Shown here piece by piece: positions 25,467 to 33,966 of a DNA stretch of 64,000 nucleotides. A model generated the notes under the pieces. That model saw nothing but the letters and a program-made list of their open reading frames with translations, made no database searches and was not told the origin of the DNA. Location of the stretch: assembly GCA_964480915.1 (NCBI GenBank), contig CAYZRS010000005.1, positions 1 to 64,000 of the forward strand, read 5' to 3'. Positions within the stretch are counted from its first letter, which is position 1. Each line of letters opens with the position of its first letter. Source of the stretch: CAWGCE01 sp964480915. Lineage in GTDB: Bacteria > Planctomycetota > Planctomycetia > Pirellulales > Pirellulaceae. The position numbers and the translations under genes are program-made.

Positions 25467-26810
25467 ATGAAATACCAACCGATTCGACGGCAGTTTGCCA
25501 CACTAACCGTAGCAAACATCCTCGCCATGTCCTTGGCGTTCCTCAGCGGCTGTCAGCAGGCCACAGAAGTCCAATCGACGGCTTCGAACGAACCACCCAT
25601 TGGCGCTTCGCAACCCGCCCCACCTGCCCGAGATGTCGCTGCGGAAGAGGCCCCGGTCCGAGCGGCGCTCGAATCGCTGGGAGCCACGCTGAAGCTGGAC
25701 AAAGATGGCGCCATTTCAAGCATCAAGGCGACCGGCCTGAAAGATGAAGAGCTGGCCGGCCTGAAAGCGCTGCGGGCGCTGAAGAAGGTTGAGCTCTACG
25801 GCCGAACCGTGACCGATGCCGGGCTCGCTCACTTGGCCCACGTCAGTTCGCTCGTTGATCTCTCGTTGGAGAAAACCAACATCACCGACGCGGGACTCGA
25901 ACAACTGAAACCCTTGAAGAAGCTGAAGAGCATCAACTTGGCGCTTACCGAAGTCACCGCCACCGGCCTGAGTCACTTAACGGAGATCCCGAGCCTGCGT
26001 CAGCTAAAATTGGTGCGAACCAAAACCGACGATGCATCGATGGCAGCGATTGCCAAAGTCGATCACTGGGAACTGCTCGACCTCAGAGATGCACTCGTGT
26101 CGGATGTCGGCTTGGAACGGGTGTCGTCATTCCCCAAACTGAAGAATTTTAAGATCAGCGGCTCGCGAGTCACCGACGCCGGGATTGCTCATCTTGGCAA
26201 ATTACAAAATCTCAAAGCGCTGGGGCTCGATTACACCGGCATCACCAACGAGGGCATGCGATCGGTCGCTCAATTGCCAAACCTCGAGGAACTTTACCTC
26301 ACGCAAACCTACATCGGCGATGAAGGCTTGGCGGCGATCGCCAACCTTGAAAAGCTACGAGTCCTGCGGATTCGCAGTACCAGTGTCACCAGCAAAGGGA
26401 TGGCACATCTGACAAAGATGGAGAGGCTCGCCGAGTTAGATTTAAGTGAAACGAGTGTCGGAAACCCGGCGCTGGCGCATTTGAAAGAACTGCCCAATCT
26501 AAAGAAACTGAACCTGTGGTTTACTCTCGTATCCGACAGCGGTTCGAAACATCTGGCCGAAATGACTTCGCTCCGCTGGCTCAATTTAGACAAGACGAAG
26601 ACCCGCGACAAAGGGCTCGCCAACGTCGCGAAGTTAACCGACTTGGAATGGCTCCACGTCGGCTCGAACCGATTCGGCGATGAGGGAGCCCAGCATCTGC
26701 AAGCACTCAAGAACCTGAATTACCTCAGCATTACGCATTGCCGCAAGGTATCCAAAGAGGCCAAAGCGGCTCTTTCAGCAGCGCTCCCGAATACGAAAAT
26801 CGACATGTAG
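25467..26810 (+). CDS. Leucine-rich-repeat lipoprotein
   Basis: The 447-residue protein has a lipoprotein signal ending in LAFLSGC near residue 33, so it is probably anchored to a membrane. After a short linker, about 14 leucine-rich repeats of some 24 residues (ITDAGLEQLKPLKKLKSINL, VTDAGIAHLGKLQNLKALGL, TSVTSKGMAHLTKMERLAEL) form a curved RNI-like scaffold for protein binding. A TTG three bases earlier is less likely than this ATG, which follows GGGA. Such proteins are common in planctomycetes; partner and role are unknown. Confidence 0.88.
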   Translation: MKYQPIRRQFATLTVANILAMSLAFLSGCQQATEVQSTASNEPPIGASQPAPPARDVAAEEAPVRAALESLGATLKLDKDGAISSIKATGLKDEELAGLKALRALKKVELYGRTVTDAGLAHLAHVSSLVDLSLEKTNITDAGLEQLKPLKKLKSINLALTEVTATGLSHLTEIPSLRQLKLVRTKTDDASMAAIAKVDHWELLDLRDALVSDVGLERVSSFPKLKNFKISGSRVTDAGIAHLGKLQNLKALGLDYTGITNEGMRSVAQLPNLEELYLTQTYIGDEGLAAIANLEKLRVLRIRSTSVTSKGMAHLTKMERLAELDLSETSVGNPALAHLKELPNLKKLNLWFTLVSDSGSKHLAEMTSLRWLNLDKTKTRDKGLANVAKLTDLEWLHVGSNRFGDEGAQHLQALKNLNYLSITHCRKVSKEAKAALSAALPNTKIDM

Positions 26811-26992
26811 GCGCGGTCGCAGAAAAGTGGCCGTTACACAACGAAAACTACATAGTCAGCGCCACCGGCCAAGCAAATTTAGCAAAATCGCCCTCCCAGC
26901 TGGCGCCGGTGAATTGGTAGACTCGCAGGGCCGACTTGTGTATATTTGTTCACTAGTCCAAATTCGTGCTCAATTCGCATAATCACCGGGGG

Positions 26993-27022
26993 GCAGAGGC
27001 CCTCTCTGCGGTATCTTACCGC
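26993..27022 (+). promoter_or_regulatory. Two tandem hairpins in the leader of the coiled-coil protein gene
   Basis: GCAGAG (26993-26998) pairs with CTCTGC (27004-27009), and GCGGTA (27008-27013) pairs with TACCGC (27017-27022). The two stems share two bases, so only one can form fully at a time. They end 24 bases before the ATG at 27047. There is no T-tract, so this is not a terminator; a role in translation or mRNA stability is possible. Confidence 0.35.
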
Positions 27023-27046
27023 CACTCATAATCAGGATGATTTCAC

Positions 27047-28726
27047 ATGAGTCAAGCTTTGCCATTTCGCGACGCGGAACAGGAAGACCTGTTTTCAGGT
27101 TCCAAAGATTCGCCCACCACGATTCCCTACTCGCTCCGCTTAGAGCTGGACATTCAGGATGCGGAAACCATCCAAGCGCTAAATGCGCTGCGGAACGAAC
27201 GGGAACGAAACGAATTCGCCTGCCAAGCGCTGCGAATCGGCGTCCTCGCTTTGGGTCAGGCCCGTGGCGAAGTCGATAGCGTGAAGATTCGCCGCGAGAG
27301 CGAGCGGCTGATCGAAGCGATGGATGCCAAGCTGAATCTGCACACGCAGGGCCTTAACGATCGACTGGCGGCCGTTTTGAAGGATTATTTCGATCCCGAA
27401 AGTGGCCGCTTCCAAGAACGGATTGAGAGGCTGATCAAGAAGGATGGCGACCTCGAACAAATCATGCGGAAGCAAGTCGGTGCTGAGGATTCCGAATTGT
27501 GTCGAGCACTTTCTAGCCACCTGGGTGCTGAGAGCCAGTTGATGCAGATGTTGAATCCCGACCAGTCGAAAGGCCTCATGGCGGCGATTAAGGAGACACT
27601 CGACGGACAATTGACGACACAGCGCGAACATGTCCTCAATCAATTCTCGCTCGACAATAAGGAAGGCGCCCTGTGCCGCTTCATTGGCGAACTGACGGAA
27701 AACCAGGGCCAGTTGTCGGAAAAATTGAACGGCAAGATTGATGAGGTCGTGAAAGAATTTTCGTTGGATAGCGACGATTCAGCGCTAAGTCGGTTGGTGA
27801 GAAATGTCGATCGGGCCCAACGAACGATCACGAACGAATTCTCGCTCGATGAAGATAATTCGGCCCTCTCGCGGCTCAAACGAATGATGGAAGACACCAA
27901 TTCGACACTCCACAGCCACCTGTCGCTGGACGATGAATCGTCGGCTTTGGCGAGACTGAAAAAGGAATTGATTGGGCTGCTGAGTGAGCAATCGGAAAAG
28001 AGTCTAAAGTTTCAAGAAGAAGTCAAAGGCTCGCTGAACGCGATGATTGTCAAACGGGACGAGCGCAACAAATCGACGCGTCATGGCGACGACTTTGAAG
28101 CGGCCGTTTGTGAGTTTCTATTCCGCGAAGCTCAAGGAGCGGGCGACATCGCAACCCCTACGGGCGGTGCCGTCGGGTTGATCAAAAATTGCAAAAAAGG
28201 CGATTCGGTCATCGAATTAGGCCCGGACAACGCATGCGCCGGAGCCAAAATCGTGGTCGAGGCAAAAGAGGACAAGAAGTACACACTCGCTTCCGCCCGC
28301 GCTGAATTGGACGAAGCCAAGAAGAACAGAGATGCCGGTGTCGGTGTTTTTGTGTTCTCCAGCCGGACTGCACCCGATGCACTCGATCCGCTCAACCGTT
28401 ATGGCGACGATGTGTTCGTCGTCTGGGATGCAGAGGATCCCAATTCCGATATCTTCTTAAAAGCCGGCATGACGCTGGCGCGAGCGCTTTGCATCCGTAC
28501 CAGTTCGATCGACGCGCAGGAGGCAGTCGACTTTGCCGCGATCGATAAGTCGATTCTCGAAATTGAAAAACAGGCCAACCTACTCGGCGAAATTGACAAG
28601 TGGTCTTCCACGATCATTAGCAATGGCGAGAAGATCAAAAAGCGAGTCACCACGTCACGCCAATCGATGGATAAACAGATCGAAATCTTGCGCGACAAGG
28701 TGACTCATCTGAAGGAAATTTCCTAA
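27047..28726 (+). CDS. Coiled-coil protein with FSLD repeats and C-terminal nuclease-like domain
   Basis: I do not recognise this 559-residue protein as a named family. Residues 1-195 are mostly helical and charged. A repeat FSLDxxxSALSRL occurs at about 200, 238, 265 and, as LSLDDESSALARL, 292, with coiled-coil between copies. The C-terminal domain (345-470) has RHGDDFEAAVCEFL, a Gly-rich strand region and AGAKIVVEAKEDKKYT, resembling a PD-(D/E)XK nuclease core (Glu 350 area and the E-x-K at about 402-404), as in some DUF2130-type proteins. Lys-rich helices end the protein. It is convergent with the AddA-like gene. DNA-related function is inference from the fold-like motif. Confidence 0.8.
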   Translation: MSQALPFRDAEQEDLFSGSKDSPTTIPYSLRLELDIQDAETIQALNALRNERERNEFACQALRIGVLALGQARGEVDSVKIRRESERLIEAMDAKLNLHTQGLNDRLAAVLKDYFDPESGRFQERIERLIKKDGDLEQIMRKQVGAEDSELCRALSSHLGAESQLMQMLNPDQSKGLMAAIKETLDGQLTTQREHVLNQFSLDNKEGALCRFIGELTENQGQLSEKLNGKIDEVVKEFSLDSDDSALSRLVRNVDRAQRTITNEFSLDEDNSALSRLKRMMEDTNSTLHSHLSLDDESSALARLKKELIGLLSEQSEKSLKFQEEVKGSLNAMIVKRDERNKSTRHGDDFEAAVCEFLFREAQGAGDIATPTGGAVGLIKNCKKGDSVIELGPDNACAGAKIVVEAKEDKKYTLASARAELDEAKKNRDAGVGVFVFSSRTAPDALDPLNRYGDDVFVVWDAEDPNSDIFLKAGMTLARALCIRTSSIDAQEAVDFAAIDKSILEIEKQANLLGEIDKWSSTIISNGEKIKKRVTTSRQSMDKQIEILRDKVTHLKEIS

Positions 28727-28782
28727 GGCCCGTTCCGGCCACGACACCGACGTTTTGCGGTTTGAGCTGCGGTCACCCCAAA

Positions 28783-28853
28783 GGGTCGGGAGTCTTTTTC
28801 GGCTAGAGCACTTTCCCAAACAATTCAGCTTGAGCAAAAAAGACTCCCGACCC
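28783..28853. terminator. Long perfect inverted repeat, probable bidirectional terminator
   Basis: GGGTCGGGAGTCTTTTT (28783-28799) and AAAAAGACTCCCGACCC (28837-28853) are perfectly complementary over 17 bp around a 37-base loop. It sits between convergent genes and each arm has the T- or A-run needed for termination in either direction. I have the impression that this AGACTCCCGACCC arm is a dispersed repeat in planctomycete genomes, but cannot check that here. Confidence 0.7.
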
Positions 28854-28909
28854 TGTCGCGTCCAAGCCGTCCAATCGCCAAGGCACCAAGGCGATCACTC
28901 TACACGGCG

Positions 28910-31900
28910 CTAAGCCAACTCGCCCTTCGTGAGCAAAATCAAATCGGCCGCCACTTGATCTGCTGACAAACTGAAAGCGTCTCGAATTGCCGCGACATAG
29001 GCGTCCAGCTGCGGCGCGTAGTGTTTCCGCAGTTTTGCGGTCGAACCGTCCACCACGTCGGTCTTAAAATCCAGAATATGTGCCGCGGCGACCTCGTCTC
29101 CGATCTTCCACAGAATCAACCGATCGATGATTCCCCAGACACCGTCGTGGCCTGATGTGGCCACTGCGACTTCGTTGCGAACTTCGAGTGACAATTCGCC
29201 TTCGGTTTGGAACAAGGGCATCTCATTGGTCGCAGCGGCGATGGAACGAAATGCGGCGTGACGTGCCGTCGCCAATTTCTGGTACGAGTCGCGCTGGAGG
29301 ACATTTTGGATTCCTGCGGCAGCCAGGTATTTGCGAAACTGGACGATCGCCGATTCATAGTGAACGAGCGATACGTCGGCTTGTGCGGCCAACTTGATCA
29401 AGTGCTCATCGCTCAAATCGGGATCGTCGTCGAGCCACAGGATCGCTTCGCACCAAGCGTGGATCAACGTCCCGTACTGCATGGCTAGCGAACGACCATG
29501 ATCGAAAGCTTTTTGCAATGACAATCGACGGAACGGATCCTCGTGGTCGGACGGAGCCGACAGCGTCGTTTCGGTCGCCGGCTGTAATTGAATTTTGGGC
29601 CGCTGAGCGCCTGATCGTGATGATTTTTTGGGCGCATCTTCTTGCAGGTACCAATCACGATCACCACGTTCGAATAGCACTTCGTCTGCCGGTGCGACTC
29701 CCGTCGGGATCAGCGCCGCCCGGAGGAGGCCACTCTTGCTTTGGATCATCTTGTCCAGTCGATGCTCGCCAGGAGAAACGACTACCCTCAGTTCATGCTT
29801 CGCCCGTGTCAGCGAGACATAAAGATCGCAGAGCGTGTCCTCCGATCGTCGCAGTTCGTCCTCACGCATGACCGCTTGGGCAGCAGGGGGCAAGAATTCG
29901 CGGTCCAGCTGACTGACGTAGCGAACGACCTTCGAGACTTTGTGGGTCACCGGATCGCGTTGGTAGCAGAAGGTGGGTGAACGATCATTGCCGGCCAAAT
30001 CGGCCAAGACGACGCGATCAAATCCCAGCCCTTTCGATTGATGCACCGTCATGACTTGGACTTTGGATGCCGTCGGATCGGCTTTCTTCGTCGATTCGAC
30101 GTGGTGCACGAATTCAATCGGCCGCGTCGTCAGATTCGAAGAATAGGCGTACGCCAGATCGAGGAACTGCTGGACGCGATACCATTCTCTTTTCGAACAG
30201 GCGGGCCGTAAGGCCTGCGTCCAATCGGCGATCGTATCGCCATAGCCGCGTGTGAGGAGTTCGCGTCGGATGCGCTCTGCCGTATTCGATAGTTTTCGAT
30301 CGCGCTGAATGCAATCGTCGGGCGACAAATCAAGCAAAACCCCTAACCCCGAATGGGCCACGTGGAATGCGGCCGCCGTATCGGCCGGATGCTCTGCCAA
30401 TTCCAATGCCGAAAGTACGATCCGTACCGCGGCCGAATCGGTCAGTGGATTGCCGCCCTCGGCGCTGGCATGGATGCCCAATCGCAGTAGCTCATCGATG
30501 ACGAACGCGACCGAATCGTTTTTGTCGACAAGGACCGCAACTTCCAGCTGAGGCGTTTGCTGATGAAGTTCGGCTGCCAAGCGCGACGCATGCTTCAGCG
30601 CGAAAGGGCCCGGTTTATCGGTCGGCTCTCCATCGTCACCAAGCGGCGGATCGGGGGCGGACTCCAGACAGGCGTAGCCTGCCGCCTCTTTCACTGTTTC
30701 ATGACGGGGGAACGTCGCTTTCCATTCGTTCACCCGCGTCTGCATCGACTCCTTCAATTTGCCGTGTCGATCCAAATTCGTAAACGTCTCGTTAACGAAA
30801 TCGATCACCGCCTGGTCGGAACGAAAACTCACGTTGAGCGGTTCGACGTTTAGATTTGGCAGCTCGTTGCCGGCCGGATTGGCAAGCTGTGTCAAAATCG
30901 TCGAGGTCCCACCACGAAAACCGTAAATCGCCTGTTTCACATCCCCAACACAGAAAAACGTCCGCTCCTCCGCACCAGCAGCCACGATCCGCTCCGCCAA
31001 CTCTTTAATGACCGACCATTGCATCGGGCTCGTATCTTGAAATTCATCTAGCAACAAATGATCGATCCAGCCATTGAGGCGATAGGCCAACTGTTGCTGT
31101 CCTTGAGAAGTCGACAAACCGGTAAGTGCCCGCGGCACGTCGTCGAAGCGAATTGCGCCGAGGTCCCGCTTACAATCCCAATAGAGCGAATCAAATTCTC
31201 GGACGAGATCGAAGGCCGCCGCCGTTCGCCTGGCGACTCGGTTGACGACTTCATCATGGATATAGTCACGAACACTAGAGATCGCGTCGATGACAACCTG
31301 GGGAATTTCTTTACTGCGAAACGTGCCGCCGACGCTTGCATTCTTAACGATCGTGGCCGCCAGAAACTTGCCCCAGTTGCGGGACCGAGCGTACTTCATC
31401 GCCGTGTCGATTCCGCCGACGATCGCCCCCTCGAGTTCGAGGTTCTGCAAGTGATCCAGCGCCGCCGCCAACTCCTCCTCCGACATCATCGGCCGCGGAA
31501 CAACCGACTTCCATGCCGCTTCTCCTTGCTCACGCGACTCGACGTATTTCTCATACGTCAAGTTGACCTCGCCAAAGAGGGCGGATGCCACGCGGCGTGA
31601 CGAGTCGGCACCGGTGATCCAATGCACCAGTTGCTCAGCGGCGCGAATTTCCTTCTCGTTGAGTAAACGATTGACGGCCAGGGAACGAATACGGCTGTCT
31701 TCCGCCTCTTCGGCGATCCGCCAATCACTCGGCAATCGCATTTCCAACGAGAAGCAACGAGCAACCTCGGCGAAGAACGCGTCCAAGGTATCGACCCGCA
31801 CCCGATGTAGATTCTGGCTGATCCGATGAAGTACCGAGAGGCAGCCTGCCCGGCTCAAATCGACCACCTCTAGCTCGGTCGCCAATCGGTCCCGATTCTG

Positions 31901-32176
31901 ATCGTCAAAACAGGCCTGGACGAGCCGTTCGATGACTCGATCAAAAATTTCACCGGCCGCTTTGCGAGTAAATGTCGTCGCCAAAATTCGGTCCGGCGAT
32001 TCACCATCGAGTAACAGCTTGAGATAGCGATTCGATAACTGGTGTGTTTTCCCTGTTCCCGCGGAAGCCATGATCACCGTATGGTTACGATGACGGGAGG
32101 CATCTGCGGGCTGGGAAACTTCGGTTGCGCTCATCCTGATTGCCTTGATCCTGTCTGACTCGTCTCGAGCCAGCAT
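28910..32176 (-). CDS. AddA/RecB-like UvrD-family helicase with C-terminal nuclease domain
   Basis: At 1,088 residues this is a superfamily 1A helicase-nuclease of the AddA type, which processes DNA double-strand ends for recombination. Walker A is IMASAGTGKTHQLSNRY near 36-51, followed by ATTFTRKAAGEI; the Walker B region is LLLDEFQDTSPMQWSVI near 373; FFCVGDVKQAIYGFRGG and MTVHQSKGLGFDRVVLADL (near 710) are further helicase motifs. The C-terminus has MQYGTLIHAWCE, GIIDRLILWK and HILDFKTDVVDG (near 1015-1045), the His, Asp and D-x-K residues of the RecB nuclease. The ATG has GGAG seven bases upstream. No AddB partner is nearby. Confidence 0.88.
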   Translation of the reverse strand: MLARDESDRIKAIRMSATEVSQPADASRHRNHTVIMASAGTGKTHQLSNRYLKLLLDGESPDRILATTFTRKAAGEIFDRVIERLVQACFDDQNRDRLATELEVVDLSRAGCLSVLHRISQNLHRVRVDTLDAFFAEVARCFSLEMRLPSDWRIAEEAEDSRIRSLAVNRLLNEKEIRAAEQLVHWITGADSSRRVASALFGEVNLTYEKYVESREQGEAAWKSVVPRPMMSEEELAAALDHLQNLELEGAIVGGIDTAMKYARSRNWGKFLAATIVKNASVGGTFRSKEIPQVVIDAISSVRDYIHDEVVNRVARRTAAAFDLVREFDSLYWDCKRDLGAIRFDDVPRALTGLSTSQGQQQLAYRLNGWIDHLLLDEFQDTSPMQWSVIKELAERIVAAGAEERTFFCVGDVKQAIYGFRGGTSTILTQLANPAGNELPNLNVEPLNVSFRSDQAVIDFVNETFTNLDRHGKLKESMQTRVNEWKATFPRHETVKEAAGYACLESAPDPPLGDDGEPTDKPGPFALKHASRLAAELHQQTPQLEVAVLVDKNDSVAFVIDELLRLGIHASAEGGNPLTDSAAVRIVLSALELAEHPADTAAAFHVAHSGLGVLLDLSPDDCIQRDRKLSNTAERIRRELLTRGYGDTIADWTQALRPACSKREWYRVQQFLDLAYAYSSNLTTRPIEFVHHVESTKKADPTASKVQVMTVHQSKGLGFDRVVLADLAGNDRSPTFCYQRDPVTHKVSKVVRYVSQLDREFLPPAAQAVMREDELRRSEDTLCDLYVSLTRAKHELRVVVSPGEHRLDKMIQSKSGLLRAALIPTGVAPADEVLFERGDRDWYLQEDAPKKSSRSGAQRPKIQLQPATETTLSAPSDHEDPFRRLSLQKAFDHGRSLAMQYGTLIHAWCEAILWLDDDPDLSDEHLIKLAAQADVSLVHYESAIVQFRKYLAAAGIQNVLQRDSYQKLATARHAAFRSIAAATNEMPLFQTEGELSLEVRNEVAVATSGHDGVWGIIDRLILWKIGDEVAAAHILDFKTDVVDGSTAKLRKHYAPQLDAYVAAIRDAFSLSADQVAADLILLTKGELA

Positions 32177-32222
32177 CTTACGTCTCCATCATGAGATTGG
32201 CAAAGCGGCAACGGCAAGGCGA

Positions 32223-32972
32223 CTAAGCCGAGAATACCATTTGGTAGCCAATCGCAAAAATCGCCGCGTCGACGATCGCATGTCCCATCCACGATGGCCA
32301 CAACGACCCGGACCGCTGATAGAGCCACGCCCAGAAAGCCCCACCGACGGCCACGCACAACGAAAAGAAAATCGTTGGACCGCTGATTCCACCGAAGTAT
32401 TTCCCCAGGACGAGTACGTGATGAGCCATGAATCCCAGACTGGACACAATGTTGGCTGAAAACGTTGGCATCAGATTGCGAAGCCGGCCGTAGACGAACC
32501 ACCGCCAGTAGTACTCTTCTAAGAACGAATGGACCACGGAATAGAAGCAGGCCATGGCCAAGAAGGGCATTTTTCGATCGCAACCGATGGCGATCACTTT
32601 CGCCCGGACTTCGTCGATCGAGGCGGTAAACCAAGCCTGGCCACTGAGCACGAAATGGAACAGCGCCAGCATCGCGACCAACGAGGCGACTCCCATGAGC
32701 ACTCCCAGTCCCCAGCCGCCCGATTTGAAGTCAGGCCACAATTCCTGAATCGAAAATCGATGACGCAGTTTGCCGAACACCCACAACACGGGTAGCGCAA
32801 ACTGCAGACACTTCCCGAGCGAATAGACCGAATACTGAATCTGCGGTGGCGCGTTGGCAAACGCCACGAAATAGGCATATGTCACGATCGTCGGCAGCAC
32901 GATCGCGAATAACAGCACCGCCCATTCCGAACGTTGCGTCGTGATCGTCGTCACTTCCTTTTCCACATCCAT
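32223..32972 (-). CDS. CPBP family intramembrane metalloprotease
   Basis: The 249-residue protein has about six to seven hydrophobic segments and the CPBP (Abi/CAAX protease) motifs: HSFLEEYYWRWFVYGRL near 168 (EExxxR), SLGFMAHHVLVL near 195 (FxxxH), and WMGHAIVDAAIF near 230 (HxxxD/N type). In this family these residues coordinate zinc within the membrane. Such proteins cleave prenylated or other membrane substrates, or process bacteriocins; the target is unknown. It lies 46 bp upstream of the AddA-like gene on the same strand, so the two may share a transcript, though a functional link is not evident. Confidence 0.85.
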   Translation of the reverse strand: MDVEKEVTTITTQRSEWAVLLFAIVLPTIVTYAYFVAFANAPPQIQYSVYSLGKCLQFALPVLWVFGKLRHRFSIQELWPDFKSGGWGLGVLMGVASLVAMLALFHFVLSGQAWFTASIDEVRAKVIAIGCDRKMPFLAMACFYSVVHSFLEEYYWRWFVYGRLRNLMPTFSANIVSSLGFMAHHVLVLGKYFGGISGPTIFFSLCVAVGGAFWAWLYQRSGSLWPSWMGHAIVDAAIFAIGYQMVFSA

Positions 32973-33187
32973 GCGAACTCCAGCATTTGGTATCTGTGAC
33001 AGGTCGCCCCTGGGCCGTCTCCAGAACCTCTTTAGCGTTTGTAACGATTAGAGGAGCAGCTATTCCGATATCGTAATTTACGGTGACATCGACGGCATGG
33101 CGAGCTGAATGTAAGTCACCGAATAGGAGTGTCCGATGCATATCTCGTAACAGATCGAAACTGATGATTGCAAGCTTGATAGGCCGT

Positions 33188-33451
33188 ATGGACGCATCGC
33201 CCCACCCAACGCGCGTACGAAATTTGATCGACGAATTACTCGTTGAATACGGCGCTCCAAGAAATGCAGAGCGGCGAGAGTCGCTGCTCATCCATGAAGG
33301 CACCTACTGCGGGCACCGGATTCGCAAGGGTGATTTCCAAGCCGTTTGGTTCATTGAAGAGGATCAGGTCAAGATCTTTGCACCTGATGGTCGATTGCTG
33401 GACGCTGTGAAACCGTCAAGCTATTCTGTCGACTCACAACGGGCCGCTTAG
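33188..33451 (+). CDS. Small conserved-looking hypothetical protein
   Basis: I do not recognise this 87-residue protein. It starts MDASPHPTRVRNLIDELLVEYG, a helical N-terminus, followed by a compact beta-rich part (ESLLIHEGTYCGHRIRKGDFQAVWFIEEDQVKIFAP in two pieces) that ends with LLDAVKP. It could be a small adaptor or DNA-binding protein, but there is no decisive motif. The ATG at 33188 is preceded by TAGG; an ATG at 33164 is also possible. It is divergent from the CPBP gene and convergent with the Flp pilin gene. Confidence 0.6.
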   Translation: MDASPHPTRVRNLIDELLVEYGAPRNAERRESLLIHEGTYCGHRIRKGDFQAVWFIEEDQVKIFAPDGRLLDAVKPSSYSVDSQRAA

Positions 33452-33497
33452 TCGCGGACCGCTCAATTACGGACAATCCTCAAGGTCTCGTAGTTTC

Positions 33498-33680
33498 CTA
33501 CGAGCCGAGTCCTGCAGACGACATTTGGTTGCTGCTGTCTTCGATCAGGTTACCTGTACCGCCGCCGAGCAGGCCGATTCCGGCGACGACAGCACCCATA
33601 ATCAGCGCCAGCATTACCGCATATTCCACAGCTGTCGGCCCATCTTCGCTGGCCAGAAACCTCAATAGTTGTTTCTTCAT
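33498..33680 (-). CDS. Flp family type IVb pilin
   Basis: The 60-residue protein fits the Flp pilin pattern: a short basic leader (MKKQLLRFLASEDGPTAVEY), the conserved Glu-Tyr pair, a 20-residue hydrophobic helix (AVMLALIMGAVVAGIGLLGG) and a short polar tail. Flp pilins are cleaved before the hydrophobic segment and assembled by a Tad secretion system into adhesive fibres. No tad genes are nearby. The leader contains a GCGTCAG/CTGACGC hairpin at 33712-33730, about 30 bases upstream of the ATG, which might tune expression. Confidence 0.88.
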   Translation of the reverse strand: MKKQLLRFLASEDGPTAVEYAVMLALIMGAVVAGIGLLGGGTGNLIEDSSNQMSSAGLGS

Positions 33681-33966
33681 CGTTTCGTATCGTGGTTAAA
33701 GTACAAACCCAGCGTCAGTGCGCCTGACGCCGCTCACTCAAACCATAGCTCGCCCTTCCTCTCTGGTTTGCCCAATGGGAATCCCATCCCTCAAAAACTG
33801 ATGTCAACATGCCGCTTGTACCGGCGTTGCGGGTGCTATGGATTCTAAGCGTCATGACGCGTCGTTCTGGGGCACTCATCCTGCAGGATTTCTCGATCCG
33901 ATGAGTTGATTGGAAAAACCGGGTTGCACGTACCGTGCAAACGCCTTCAGGAATACAGGACCAAAC

